A program made the position numbers and the translations under genes. DNA of 64,000 nt, taken from positions 88,387,865 through 88,451,864 of the forward strand of contig CM059190.1 of the NCBI GenBank assembly GCA_030323885.1. The letters are read 5' to 3'. The stretch comes from Branchipolynoe longqiensis (Eukaryota; Annelida; Polychaeta; Phyllodocida; Polynoidae). Position 1 is the first letter of the stretch, and each line of letters begins with the position of its first letter. Positions 51,836 through 63,250 of this stretch are shown in pieces. The notes beneath the pieces are model-generated. The model worked only from the letters and a program-made list of their open reading frames with translations. It was not told the DNA's origin and did not search any database.

Positions 51836-54800
51836 ATGTTCATGGTGGCCCGCCACCATGGGTAATTTGCGCGTGAACAAGGAGTCATCCTGGTGGCGCC
51901 CCCTGGGTTCGAATCCAAAAACCAACCGTACCGGATTTCCCGCGGAACCACGCCATCGCGAGACCCGTGACGTCACCCTTGCCCTTCCTCGCAAACCGCC
52001 ACCCACCAAACCATCACTTCCACCACGGCAGCCAGACTCACCACCAACTCAGCACCACTCATCTCCTCGCCTCACCACCACTCAGCCCCACGGGCTTGCT
52101 CTCCAATCAGCCTCACGGCTTGCTCAACCAATAGCCTTACCCACCGCCTCCACCATGCCATGCATGGTGAAACGCACATGACAGGACATGGATGAGACTA
52201 TTACAGGTGACGCCACACTGACCGCCACACCAGACACCATCACGCCATGCACCCAAGGCCGGCCACAAACCATGGCCGCCCCGCCGGTCGTCCCGGTGAC
52301 TGCCGCACCCGCACCCGCACCCGCTCCCCGACCACCGGCCGCCCTGGCCCAACCGCCGCCAACACCCGACGCACACCAGATTGCTCATAGAGCGGGGCTC
52401 ACCCAACAGGCAAGCTGCCTCCCGGGCTTTCTGGCCGCCAAGGAACGCCAAGAGCGTAAGTGCTTGGACTTTTCCTCTGATGGCAGGGAGCACGACAACT
52501 CCCCATTCAGTATGGGTGAGTTGAGGTGTTCTCTAGAAAGCTTGCATGATACAGCAGTTGGATGTGATGGAATCCATTATCAATTCCTTAAGCATCTCCC
52601 CAAATCTGTGCTGAGACTGTTGCTTCAACTCTTTAACAACATCTGGGAGTCGGGTGTCATCCCCGCCTCTTGGCAGGAGGCAACAGTAATACCGATTCCC
52701 AAACCTGGTAAAGACAAGAGTGAAGCTAACAACTATCGTCCTATAGCCCTCACAAGCTGCATCTGTCAAACCATGGAGCGTATGGTAAACAAACGCCTCG
52801 TCTGGCTACTGGAGTCAAGACACCACTTGTCCGACCTCCAATGTGGCTTCAGACGAGGCCGCAGCACCCTCGAACATTTGGTTCACATGGAGACCTTCAT
52901 AAGAGATGCCTTCCTTAAGAAGGAGCACATTGTGTCTGTCTTTTTCGATCTCGAAAAAGCCTATGACACAACGTGGCAGCATGGCATTATGGAGGATCTC
53001 CATGCGATCGGCCTTCGTGGTCACCTGCCAAATTTTATCAAGAATTTTCTGGCGCTCAGGCATTTTCGCGTCCTTGTCAAGACTAAATATTCTAGACTGC
53101 ACTCGCAGGAAATGGGAGTACCCCAAGGCAGCATACTGGCAGTGACTCTTTTTGGAGTCAAGGTCAATGGTATTGCTGCCGTTGTTAAAAGGGGGGTCTC
53201 CTGTAGTCTTTTCGTGGACGTTTTGCTTTGTACTATAGAGGTACTGGTATGAATGTCATTGAGAGACAGCTTCGATTGTGTATAGATGGGATTCACCAAT
53301 GGTCAGTTCTGAATCAATTCAGATATTCCAAGGCCAAGACAGTTTGCATGCACTTCTGCCAGTTGCGCATAGTGCATGCAGAACCAGAGCTGACCCTCGA
53401 TGGGAATCCCATAAAAGTCGTCAAAGAAACTAAATTTGTGGTCTCACTTTTGACACGAGGCTGTCTTTCGTGCCTCATATCAAGTACCTCAAAACGCGAT
53501 GCCTGAAAGCGCTAGATGTTCTGAGGGTGTCGTCGAGTTCAGAGTGGGGAGCGGACAGAGATGTTCTGCTCGCCGTGTACCGAACCCTAGTTCAGTCACA
53601 GCTAGATTATGGCAGCATAGTATACGGCTCCACAAGGAAGTCGTATATTGGGCTGCTGGACGCGGTGCATCACCAGGGGCTGCATCTGGCCATTGGCGCC
53701 TTTCGCACCTCTCCAGTTCAGAGCCTATATGTCGAAGCCAACGAACCATTACTTGACACTAGGAGAACCAAACTGGCCATGCAATGTGTTGTCAAATTAA
53801 AAACAAGTGCATTAAATCCTGCGTACAGTTGTGTTTTTGAGACACACAACGACTCGAAGTATGAAGCCAAGCCAAATTTCATTCGGCCCCTGGGGCTCTG
53901 GATGAAACCTCATTTGGAGGCTTTGTACTTTGATTTGGATGTATTGGAGGATACCCAGGTCCCAGAACATTCCCTGTGGTCGTTGAGGAAGCCATCAGTC
54001 ATCCTCTGACTCACGGAACTGAGGAAATCTGGGACACATCCACTTGAGTATCAATGACTGTACGCAGAGATTCAAGGCCAGTTTGAAGACCACTTCTCCA
54101 TGTATACTGATGGTTCCAAAGACCTAAGCCGGGCAGCTACTGCGGGAGTTTGCCAGGGCAAGAAATTTGGCATTTGCATGCCCGATCAGAGCTTGATTTT
54201 TATGGCGGAAGCCCAAGCACTCCTTCTCTCATTGGAAGTCATTGAACTATCCAACTACACTAAATATGTAATATAAAGCGATTTGTTTTCCTGCCTGCAA
54301 GCTGTTGCTGGGCTAAAAATGGACCATCCTTTCGTGGCAAAGGTCATTTACAAAATGAACCAGCTAGCAACAGATGGATATGACATCCACTTGTGTTGGG
54401 TGCCTGGCCATGCCGGCATCCAGGGAAATGACGAACAAGCTGATCGGGCTGCGAAGGAGGCTCTGAACTATGATGTTGAGCCGTGTCTGATACCCCACTC
54501 TGATCTGAAACCACTAATAGCCACCCACATCAAATCCAAATGGCAACATGAGTGGGATGAAAACATTAATAAACTTAAAGTGGGAAAACCACCACCTTCT
54601 CATGTGGGGGGTCAGCGGGACCAAGTGGTCCTTAGCCACTGCCGTATTGGCCACTCGTGGCTAACACATGTTTTCCTGCTCAAGGGGGACCCTCCCCCAG
54701 AATGTATTGGATGTCAGTCCCCACTGATAGTCAAGCACATTTGATTAAACTGTGTTGATTTTATGGCACTGCACCAACAATTTTACACTGCAAGCAGCAT

Positions 54801-55104
54801 GCATAACCTTTTTACTAAAGTTAAACAAGAAGACATTTTAGATTTTTTGAGGGCAGCTGGTCTGTACCACCTCATATAGTTCATTAAAACAATTTGATTA
54901 AATAATTCTTTCATCTATTTTATTTAATTATATGATTTAGCCTTTAAAAATTCATAAGTGTCTATTGACACATAACTGATTGTATGCTTTTACATTATAT
55001 GTAAAGGCGATGGTTGAATAATAACAAACAATTCTCTCTGTGAATATGGCCTATGCTACCGACACGGCGTAAAGAAACCACCAATCGATCAATCAATCGC
55101 CCAA
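51836..55104 (+). mobile_element. I/Nimb-like LINE, nearly full 3' part
   Basis: The element has a GC-rich leader, a proline-rich start, reverse transcriptase, RNase H, a C-terminal cysteine motif and a 3' untranslated region ending in the family signature (GAATATGGCCTATGCTACCG, ACACGGCGTAAAGAAACC, (ATCAATC)n). Presence of RNase H after RT places it in the I group rather than CR1/RTE. The left border is uncertain; ATGGTGGCCC/GGGCCACCAT-like inverted bases lie at 51840-51862. Confidence 0.82.
52188..54895 (+). pseudogene. LINE ORF2: RT and RNase H, several breaks
   Basis: An open frame from 52188 starts Pro/Ala-rich (about residues 1-75) and runs straight into RT from about residue 95: MGELRCSLESLHDTAVGCDG, WQEATVIPIPKPGKD, NNYRPIALTSCICQTMERMV, LQCGFRRGRSTLEHLV, VFFDLEKAYDTTWQHGIMED and MGVPQGSILAVTLF. 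The endonuclease domain is missing. At the catalytic motif the sequence reads SLFVDV, because a small deletion shifts the frame exactly at the second Asp. RT continues at 53228-54009 in two frames (YGSIVYGSTRKSY, FRTSPVQSLYVEANEP). RNase H follows (MYTDGSKDLSRAA; a stop before SDLFSC near 54276; CWVPGHAGIQGNDEQADRAA). The end PPECIGCQSPLIVKHI holds a Cys-x2-Cys of the C-terminal motif. Inactive. Confidence 0.85.
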
Positions 55105-56125
55105 CAGGACGCCCTAGAAGCCTCACGCCAGATGGCGCTCCCACAAAAATCATTCACTGACAATGGCACAGCAGGCCAAGGTGAACAAGACCATGTTGGA
55201 CAAGATGTCCACCATGGAGACGTCCAACCGAAAAAGGAAATGGTCCTACAGCAGAGACTCCTCGGCCACCTCGTTTCGGTCATCCCTGGGCAGACGACCC
55301 TGGCCCACCACCACACATAACATGGCCGCAGAGAAGCCTCCTCCTCGCCTGAGCACAATGGCGCGTGGCGCCCGACCTCCACCACGCGGGACAGAAACAC
55401 ATGGCGCAGCCATGACAATAGGGACCGGAGTAGGAACAAAGAATGTCGATCGAGGAGACGGTCCCGCTCTTCAGAGGATGATATGAGACACTGCGACGTC
55501 ATAGACAAGCTACTCAACCAAGGTGGCGCGTTCAACAAGCAGCGCAGAGGTAGGAAGCCCATTCACCCTCACACCTATGTAATAAGGGGGGACTTGGAAG
55601 GGAAGGTAGCACAAGGTGAAACCACATGGTACGAGTACATAGCCACCCTCCACAGGATGGCAAAGGACACCTCCGTACCGCGTAGCTGGGTCGACCTGGT
55701 TGCAGAGCATGTAAAGCATCTGGTGGAGATGGCGGGAGAGTGGGAGTGGGAGACCTGCGTGGCCTGGTCCGAACGCATATTCAACATGATAGACGATGGC
55801 AGGCTCCCACGAGGTTGGAAAGACCCCACCGCCATTAAGGACACTCAACGGGATGCATGCTTCACGGGCACCAGGAGCTTCCATGCGCAAAAACGCCTCA
55901 CATCCGGCAGGCGTACTCAATGATCGCCTCAGCACTGCACGGGCGACGACTACCAACGGAGACCCGAGCCGGCAACCACGTCGGGGTACCAACAGTACCA
56001 ACGCCACAAATTTAACTATGAAACCGACAGTCGTCCATGCCACCGATGGAACACCGGGCAAGACTGCGGGTTCACAAACACGCGGCGACCTCTGGCGACG
56101 AACCAACCATTAGAGTGGATGGGGA
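55105..56125 (+). pseudogene. gag-like region, moderate GC
   Basis: Overlapping frames carry a basic, helical start (MAQQAKVNKTMLDKMSTMET, RKRKWSYSRDSSATSFRSSL), an Arg/Ser-rich stretch, then from 55483 KPIHPHTYVIRGDLEGKVAQ, TTWYEYIATLHRMAKD, VDLVAEHVKHLVEMAGEWEW and SERIFNMIDDGRLPRGWKDP. The last block matches a block in the next region (YSEAIFTWIADGRLPHGWHD), so the two encode related proteins. I infer a retroelement Gag of unknown class. At least two frameshifts break it, and the LINE ends directly to its left. Confidence 0.55.
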
Positions 56126-56311
56126 CCCCGCAGCTCCACATGACACCGAGGAGGTGGCATTACTAGGATACCCCTCACATCAAACCCCGTCCTCTGCACC
56201 TGCGCCAGGGAGATATGGCGATTCGCAGCACTACACTCCATGCAGATCGAGATAATTCATAAACCGGGCAAGGACACGTGTAACGCTTACTATCAGCAAC
56301 CACTCAGTCAT

Positions 56312-56322
56312 ACTATAAAAAG
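56312..56322 (+). promoter_or_regulatory. TATA-like promoter motif
   Basis: CTATAAAAAGG follows an inverted repeat (GCAACCACTCAG ... CTGAGTGGTTGC at 56297 and 56339). It is typical of retroelement promoters, possibly in an LTR. Confidence 0.35.
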
Positions 56323-56713
56323 GATGGGTCTCCGCGGCTGAGTGGTTGCTACTAACTACTGTTCTTACTGTATCTGTCCACCACGTGGACTTTTTGCTGT
56401 CCAAGCTGTGCTCGGCCCGGCCCCATAGCACATCAACAACAACTTCACCAAGTTGTACTCTTGTGTTTGCGCTCACCTACGTATTTTTCTACCCCAGCTA
56501 TGATTCAAATGTTTTCTATTATTGATTTTGAGACGAAATTGGTCGTAATGCGAAGCATTGCGTTTGATGCGTGGAGAGGAAGAGACCCTCCCCCCGCCTC
56601 CCCGGTCGTCGCGCAGCATTCTCACCTCGCGCGACGCCCGCCTCTCAGCTTTCTTCCTCCCCCCTCCGCCGGCCTTGCTTTCGCACCTCACCTGTCACCG
56701 CCCTCCTGCCCTC

Positions 56714-56746
56714 CCTTATAAGGCCGCCCGCCGGCCTCCCTCAGTC
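56714..56746 (+). promoter_or_regulatory. TATA and initiator-like motif in GC-rich DNA
   Basis: CTTATAAGGCC at about 56715 is followed about 25 bases later by CTCAGTCATTC, an initiator-like TCAGT. The spacing suits a transcription start for the gag-like frame beginning at 56851. Confidence 0.35.
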
Positions 56747-56850
56747 ATTCGCCTTCCAGCCGTCCTCCACGCTCTGCCCCTTTTTCCTGTCTGGCTCTTC
56801 ACCACCGCTGCTTCACCTCGGACCGCTGCCCCGCCTCAGGCTCCTCCACC

Positions 56851-57980
56851 ATGCCCGGACACGGAAAGGGAAGAGGCCGCAAGAGCTCCCGGGCGACCGC
56901 CCTGGCCACGCCGGGAACCGCCTCGGGCTCGCCCGGAGACACCTCAACACCTCCGGCCCCGGCCTTCCCCTCGGCGACCTCGGGCCGCCCCTCGGGCGCC
57001 GAGACAGCCCTGATACTCGAGGCCCTGCAGCACCTGACTACGCGCATGGATGCCCTCGAGTCGGGGGGAGCCCGAGGAGCACCGGAGCAACTGCAGGCGG
57101 CGTACACCACGCCGCCCGCCCCAGCTCCTCGGGCGCGGGCCGCCGCCGGGGCCCGGCCCCCGCCGCCACCTCAAGCGATGACTGCCTCGCCGCCCGAGGC
57201 GGGCCCGCTCTGCCCCCCGCCTACCTCCAGGACGTCGCCGAGGAGCACAGCCCAGCATCCGCGGCCGACGCCGTCCGCGACATCCTCGCTTCCGCCGAGG
57301 CGCACCGCACCGTCAGGAGCCAAGGCATTCCCTCGGACTACATCTTCCCCTCGGACCTCGTGGAGAGGGGTCCCGAGCGGAAGCCGGTGAGGAGGGGCGA
57401 GGGGACCAGGGACGAATACAACCTCGCCCTCCTCACCCTCGCCAGCCATCCAGCCTTCCCCGCGCACTCCGTCCAGGGCCTACACCACCACCACCTCACC
57501 GTGATGAGGGACATCCTGGTGCATCCGTGGCCTACCGTCCGCCGCTATTCCGAGGCCATCTTCACCTGGATAGCGGACGGGAGACTTCCCCATGGATGGC
57601 ACGACCCGGTGGCCCTCAACATGCTGAGGATGGAATCCCTCACCACGCCCGCCACCCTCACCCAAGCCGCCCCGGCAACACCAGCTCCCTGAGGCGAGGA
57701 TTGGGCCCGAGGCGCACACCTGCCCCGGCCCCAAGTCGACACCCGCATCACCTACGATAGGCACACTCACGGGGCCCCCTGCCCCGCCTGGAACCGCGAG
57801 CCCGCCTCGTGCGATCGGGCCCCCGTCGGGGAGGCCCACGGCGAGGTGGGAGACAGGCACCGGCACGTGTGTGCCTATTGCGCCAACGTACGGCGCATAC
57901 TAACCATGCACAGCGAGGCCGGATGCCTCACCAAGCATGCCCGTGAGCGCCAGACCCCGGCCGCCTCGGGGGATTTTTGA
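56851..57980 (+). pseudogene. gag-like region, very GC-rich
   Basis: ATG at 56851 opens MPGHGKGRGRKSSRATALAT, with a helix (ETALILEALQHLTTRMDALE). The other frame covers the second half from about 57180: PAYLQDVAEEHSPASAADAV, RGEGTRDEYNLALLTLASHP and YSEAIFTWIADGRLPHGWHD, ending in a possible zinc motif (CPAWNREPASCDR, RHRHVCAYC) near 57780-57900. A frameshift lies between the halves. Composition is far more GC-rich than any neighbour, including the pol that follows, yet shares a protein block with 55483-55923. Unclassified Gag is an inference. Confidence 0.5.
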
Positions 57981-58339
57981 TCCGCCGGCCCCCGCCCGGC
58001 CGGCCCGGGGGGCCCTCCCCGGCGCCTCACCCACACCACTGCCGACAGCCCCGTGACCTCCACCGACAACCCCTCAGCGACCACCGATCGAAACGCCGCC
58101 CAGACGGAGCCGGGGATCATCACCTCGCACCTCACACCTCAGACACGCCCAGCCTCACGAGGGACCCTCCCCAGACAGCGCAGCCGCCGACTCCCACCCC
58201 GCCCAGCCCTGAGGAGTTTGCTGCCCCCCGGCTCGACCCTCGCCGGACCTCCTCCCCTCAGGCCTCAGTCGGTGTGGGTACACTCATGCACCCAACCAAT
58301 GCCCTGCAAAAGACAAGCAATGCCAGACGTGAGCTATGG

Positions 58340-58640
58340 TACAATACTGTAATGCTACAAAATGAGCCCGTGAAGTTTAAGTTAGACACGGGTTCCCAAG
58401 CGAACATCATACCCATTGGTATCTACCCAAAGGTGCGCAATATCATATTGCAACCGACAAAGTGCTGTCTAGTCACTTACTCAGGACAACGCATTCGACC
58501 AGAAGGCGAAATTCACATCGTCGTAGGAGGTGTACCGATGTGTTTCCAAGTCACGACGGACGGGAACCCGACACTAGGACAAGATGCCTGCGTGCAGCTG
58601 CATCTCATAAAGCGAATCAACAAAGTCGAGACGAAAAGAA
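58340..58640 (+). pseudogene. Gypsy aspartic protease
   Basis: VKFKLDTGSQANIIPIGIYP contains the catalytic Asp-Thr-Gly. LVTYSGQRIRPEGEIHIVVG and the later LGQDACVQLHLI complete the usual retropepsin-like fold (flap and second hydrophobic Gly motif). The frame is continuous with the GC-rich upstream sequence from 57977. An Arg/Lys-rich linker (VETKRTKTRRHSNRRSTTER) follows. Confidence 0.8.
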
Positions 58641-58744
58641 CCAAGACCCGACGTCATAGCAACAGACGATCTACCACCGAGAGAAGCGAACAACCCGTTT
58701 TGAGTGTGGATGACGAATGCATGTCGAGAGAAGCAGAACTCATG

Positions 58745-59575
58745 GTAAATAAATATAGCGACATTTTTGAAGGGTTTGGAAATATCAAGTCTAACGCTAA
58801 TATATATGTGGACAAAAATGTAAGACCTTCCGTCGACCCACCACACCGTATTCCACATGCTGTGTAAGGACAAGTAAAAGATGAGATTGACAAAATGTTA
58901 AGGTTAGGAGTGATAGTGCCACAGGTTGAACCTACACCGTGGGTTAGCTCGATAACCGTAGTCTGAAAACCTAACAAAATTTGTGTGTGCCTTGACCCAA
59001 CGAAATTGAACAAAGCTATTTTACGTACACCCTATCCGACACGAACCATTGAGGAGGTCATCGCAAAAACTGCTAATGCAAAATATTTGTTTGTCCTAGA
59101 CGCAAATAGCGGATTTTGGCAGATTGAGTTGAATAAAAAGAGTTCAGAGCTTTGCACTTTTAAAACCCTGTGGGGTAGGTTCCGTTATACTCGGCTACCA
59201 TTCAGAATTAAAACAACCGGTGATATTTTCATTAACGAAATGAATAACATTTTGAATGGCTTAGAAGGGGTGAATGTCATTACTAACGATATTCTAGTGT
59301 ATGGTAAATCAGTTGCTGAGCATAACAAAAACCTAGAACAATTCTTCATCAGAGCAAGAAAAGCGAATTTGAAACTCAATCCAAAGAAGTCAAAAATTTG
59401 TAGAATGACTGTAAATTATGTAGGTCATGTGTTAACACACAACGGGTTAAAACCAAGCCTGGAACGCATACAAGCTATAACAGAAATGCCTCCGCCCACG
59501 GATAAAGCCGGAATTCAGCGCTTCCTAGGAATGGTGGGATATGTCAGCAAGTTTATCCTCAGTTTTCCTAGATAA
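58745..59575 (+). pseudogene. Gypsy reverse transcriptase with altered active site
   Basis: Starts near VNKYSDIFEGFGN, with two in-frame stops before LDPTKLNKAILRTPYPT. The first catalytic Asp is present (YLFVLDANSGFWQIELNKKS) and the fold continues CTFKTLWGRFRYTRLPFRIK. At the YxDD motif the sequence reads NVITNDILVYG: Asn (codon 59285-59287) replaces the first Asp of the pair. That alone should abolish polymerisation. LNPKKSKICRMTVNYVGHVL and IQRFLGMVGYVSKFI follow, ending at a frameshift near 59573. Confidence 0.85.
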
Positions 59576-59576
59576 C

Positions 59577-60288
59577 TAAACTGCTAAGGGTTGTCTTAGG
59601 TAAGGAAACGGCATGGCACTGGCAACACGAGCAGCAGCTCGCATTTGATCTACTTAAACAATTGTTGGTAACAGCGCCGGTATTACAATATTATGATGTT
59701 AATGAAAGTGTTACAATCCAAGTGGATGCTTCGAAGTCTGGCCTGGGCGCCACATTGTTTCAAAAAGGTAAACCTGTTGCAATGGCTTCTAAAGCGCTCG
59801 ACAATACCCAGTCCAATTATGCCGTAATTGAAAAAGAGCTGCTCGCAATTTGTTTTGGGTGTGTGAAGTTTCACGAGTACATATGCGGTAAACAAATAAT
59901 GGTTGAAACAGACCATAAACCTTTGGTTAACATTATGTCAAAACCATTGCATACGTTGTCTGCACGCATGCAGCGTATGAGAATGCGTTTACAAATTTAC
60001 AACGTGTCTGTCATACATATAAGTGGTTGCAACATGTATTTTGCAGATGCGCTGTCCCAGGTGCACACTACTAACACCGAGCCGCACAATCTCTTTGACA
60101 GCGAAATGTCAGTAGCGGCCATTGATATGCGCACCATTGATATGGTGCGCAGCATGGCACACCGCATACACATTGAAACATTGACTGATGCCACCCTACA
60201 AGAGGTAACACAAGTAGTGAAGGCAGGATGGCCTATAAACAGTAAAGACGTTCCATTAGAGATAAGCAGTTTCTTTAAATTCAAATGA
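59577..60288 (+). pseudogene. Gypsy RNase H
   Basis: Frame from about 59577, with LLVTAPVLQYYDVNESVTIQ. Catalytic positions look intact: VDASKSGLGATLFQKG (Asp), YAVIEKELLAICFG (Glu), VETDHKPLVNIMSK (Asp) and NMYFADALSQVHT (Asp). It ends SSFFKFK with a stop that overlaps the start of the integrase piece. The short segment that normally links the two is missing. Confidence 0.85.
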
Positions 60289-61229
60289 TTGTGCCAAATT
60301 CCTTACAAAGTGAAGTGTTACAGCTCATACATGAAACACATATGGGAGTCATAAAATGCAGACAACTAGCGAGAGATCATGTGCTCTGGCCGGGGATGGG
60401 TTCACAAATAGAAGACAAGGTTGGTTGCTGCAGAATATGTCAACAACACAGAAACACACCACATGCAGAACCACTGGTATCACACGAAATACCTCTCGTG
60501 CCGTTCAGTAAGGTCGGGACCGATTTGTTCCAAATTGATAACAAAACCTACGTTATTGTCATCAACTATTTCTCTAAATTTCCGGAAGTACGCAAATTTA
60601 AGAGAACTACTAGCAAAGATGTAATTAAAGCACTAATTGAAATTTTTGGCACACATGGCATCCCAAAAACGCTTGTTTTAGATAATGGGCCGCAATTCGT
60701 GTGCAGTGAATTTCGCGAATTTGCCTTAAAACACGGGTTCTTACATGTGTTCTCTAGCCCACACTATCCGAAAAGTAACGGGCAAGTGGAGAGATACATG
60801 CAGACCATAAAGAAATTGATAAAAAAGGCTAATGCTGATGACATAGATTATAATTTGTCAGTGTTAAATTACAGAAATACGCCATTAGTAACTATGGATG
60901 CCTCTCCAGCACAATTGCTAATGAGCCGTAGGCTCAATTCGAAGTTGCCAACCACTGAACGGATGTTAAAACCGGTGGTTCAAAAGTAAAAAACAATGCA
61001 TATACTTAAAAGTCAGGAAGCACAACAAAAATACTACAACAAGCGAGTAGGCAAGCCACTGAGACAATTACAAATCGCAGATAATGTACGTTATAAAACA
61101 CACGAGGGCAAATGGGCAACCGGCGTCATTACAAAAACTAACAATCCCGGGCCACGGGATTATGAAGTAATTACCAGCACCGGCAACAAGTTCAAACGTA
61201 ATCGCATTCACATATTTAGAATCCCATAA
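60285..61229 (+). pseudogene. Gypsy integrase
   Basis: The N-terminal HHCC zinc domain is visible (LIHETHMGVIKCRQLARDHV ... CCRICQQH). The catalytic triad is complete: Asp in FSKVGTDLFQIDNKTY, Asp in TLVLDNGPQFVCSEF, Glu in SNGQVERYMQTIKKL. The C-terminal domain (ADNVRYKTHEGKWATGVITK, NNPGPRDYEVIT, FKRNRIHIFRIP) has the GPR-x-Y...RN-R block. One in-frame stop (60987-60989) separates the core from the C-terminal domain; otherwise this is the best-preserved part of the element. Confidence 0.87.
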
Positions 61230-61900
61230 ATAGAGCAAGAGACCCACAGACAGAAACATGCCACGCCGGTAGCCCAAGGTGCAGACACACGTGAGCGCTC
61301 AGCCGTGAACGCATACACAACAAGACACGGACGCGTGTCATGTAGTCCACTCTGCCTTGGGATAGCATTGACCTAAAACAACAAGTATAAAATGTCCAGT
61401 ATGGACTCAGGCGCTCGCACGGCCGAGCGAAGCATAGCTCCAAATAGCACCAAGTGCTATCAGCGAAGCGAGCCAGAGTGAACGTATTTGAGTCAGCAGA
61501 TCACCGGTACACATACCATTTACAACAGGAGAACTAAAAAACACAACACGACATGTGCGTCCTACAGCGCAAAATAACGCCTGATGTATCTGCTGATGTT
61601 AGATTATAAAAGTTGTTATAATGAAATAGAGATTACATTCATATCAAAATGTTAGTTAAGTTTATTCCGTCGTTGTATAACAGTTGTCGTGCAACCATGT
61701 TAGACGACGACAAGAGTCCCAGTTCATCAAAGGGCCCTTTATGATAATAATTGATGTTAGTTAAGTTGTTGCTAGATTCACTTTAGGTTTAAGTAACTTT
61801 AAGTTGGCGGCAGGGTAGTCAAGGTGGCAGAGCCTGGTTCTATTAATAAAACAGTTGTGAATCAGTTCTCGCAGTGTTAAGACGTCTTGTTCTTTACAGA
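61230..61900 (+). repeat. 3' region of the Gypsy element, probable LTR at its end
   Basis: No coding. TATA-like boxes lie near 61386 and 61607, and AATAAA is at about 61845 in CTATTAATAAAACAGTTGTG. The stretch ending GACGTCTTGTTCTTTACA near 61900 would suit a U5 end. Without a second LTR in the window the borders are guesses. Confidence 0.4.
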
Positions 61901-62599
61901 TTCCTCTTCATCTGATTCTTTTCCAGCCTGCCATATGATTCAATTAGCTTTGGACAATAATAAAAAAGACGATAGAAGTGGTTATCGCACATTGATGTGC
62001 AGATAATTGGGTGTCATATCCTCTGCCTTGTTGAGCCCCATGGGGCCGCACTGATCTTAACAACAAAAAAAGGCTCACCTAAGTACTATCATGTATCCTT
62101 ATCTGTCGTTTTAAGATCGTCCTCTTCGGTTCAATGCAAATACGATATAAAAACAACTCAGAATGAGTCGGGGGGCCACACCATGGCGGTTCTGTTTTAT
62201 TCTCCGAACAATATTGCCGACCGCTGTCTTTGTTTACATCTGCCAATATACACTAGGTGGTGCCAGTCGTCGCCTCCCCGCCCCATTTGGTAGCTTAACT
62301 CTTGCTTCCCCCACTAGGAGACGCCACTGTAGCACTGTAGCACCATAGTCCTGCTTAGCACTATATCTTTTATTTTTTTACAGAAGTTTTTATTATGGGG
62401 GTGTTTATGCTGCATATCACCCTATAGCTCGGATGATACTTGGGTTTGGCTTTTGTTCTGATAGTAAAGATGCATTGTTTTGCTCTGATGTTCATTGGTG
62501 GATTAGCATAACGTCTGTATAGCGTAGTGCTGTGTTGTGTCGTGTCAACGCCAGGTTTTTTATCGACAAATTGTCTGATCGCACCTAACGCCAATCAAC
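61901..62599. other. Gene-free stretch
   Basis: No supported gene. A 32-base string beginning TTTTTATCGACAAATTGTCT near 62557 recurs near 62666. Confidence 0.45.
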
Positions 62600-63250
62600 C
62601 ACCAACAATCAACAGTCAGCCAACAGACAACAAGACAACAACAACCAATGTATATGCTCGGGCTTTTTATCGACAAATTGTCTAATCGCACCTAATGGTG
62701 CTAACACGTCTATTCAGACTTATCTATGATAAAACAACAACCAACCAAACAACCAACCATCAACCAACAGCAAATCCATAAGCAATACAATAGCCAATGC
62801 AACAACCAATCCCCAACCAACAACCAACAACCAACCAACAACCAACCAACAACAACCAACCGAACAACAACAATTCCATAATCAACCAACCAACAACCAA
62901 CAACCAACAATCAATCCAAAACCACAACCAATCCAATCCACAACCAACAACCAACCAACCAACAACAAACCAACCAACAATCAACCAACAACCAGCCAAC
63001 AACCAACAACCACAATCACAACCAACAACCACCACCAACAAACAACCACAACCAACAACCAATCCCACCAACCAATCCACCAACCAAACAACCAACTGAC
63101 CTACCATCCAGCCAGCCAACTCGATTACTAGATAGAAAAATATCACTATTCTTATTACCAACGACCAACAACCAACCAACAACAACCAACCAAACAACAA
63201 CAATTCCATAATCAACCAACAACCAACAAGCAGCCAACAACCAACAACCT
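62585..63250. repeat. CAAC-type minisatellite
   Basis: Long stretches of CCAACAA/CCAAC units with a larger-order repeat (AACAACAACAATTCCATAAT) at about 62866 and 63194. The Gln/Asn/Thr-rich open frame on the plus strand is an artefact. Confidence 0.93.

Larger units (their letters stand above)
58290..61229 (+). mobile_element. Ty3/Gypsy pol, nearly complete but inactive
   Basis: Protease, reverse transcriptase, RNase H and integrase follow in Gypsy order. In-frame stops occur at 58865 and about 58963, frameshifts near 59573 and 60286, and a further stop at 60987. Base composition drops sharply to AT-rich at about 58290, where homology to Gypsy begins. The gag in front of it therefore appears to come from a different source. 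Confidence 0.88.

Noticed and set aside
62797..63099. Gln/Asn-rich prion-like protein
   Set aside because: The frame exists only because of the CAAC repeat. There is no start context, no splice sites and no non-repeat coding.
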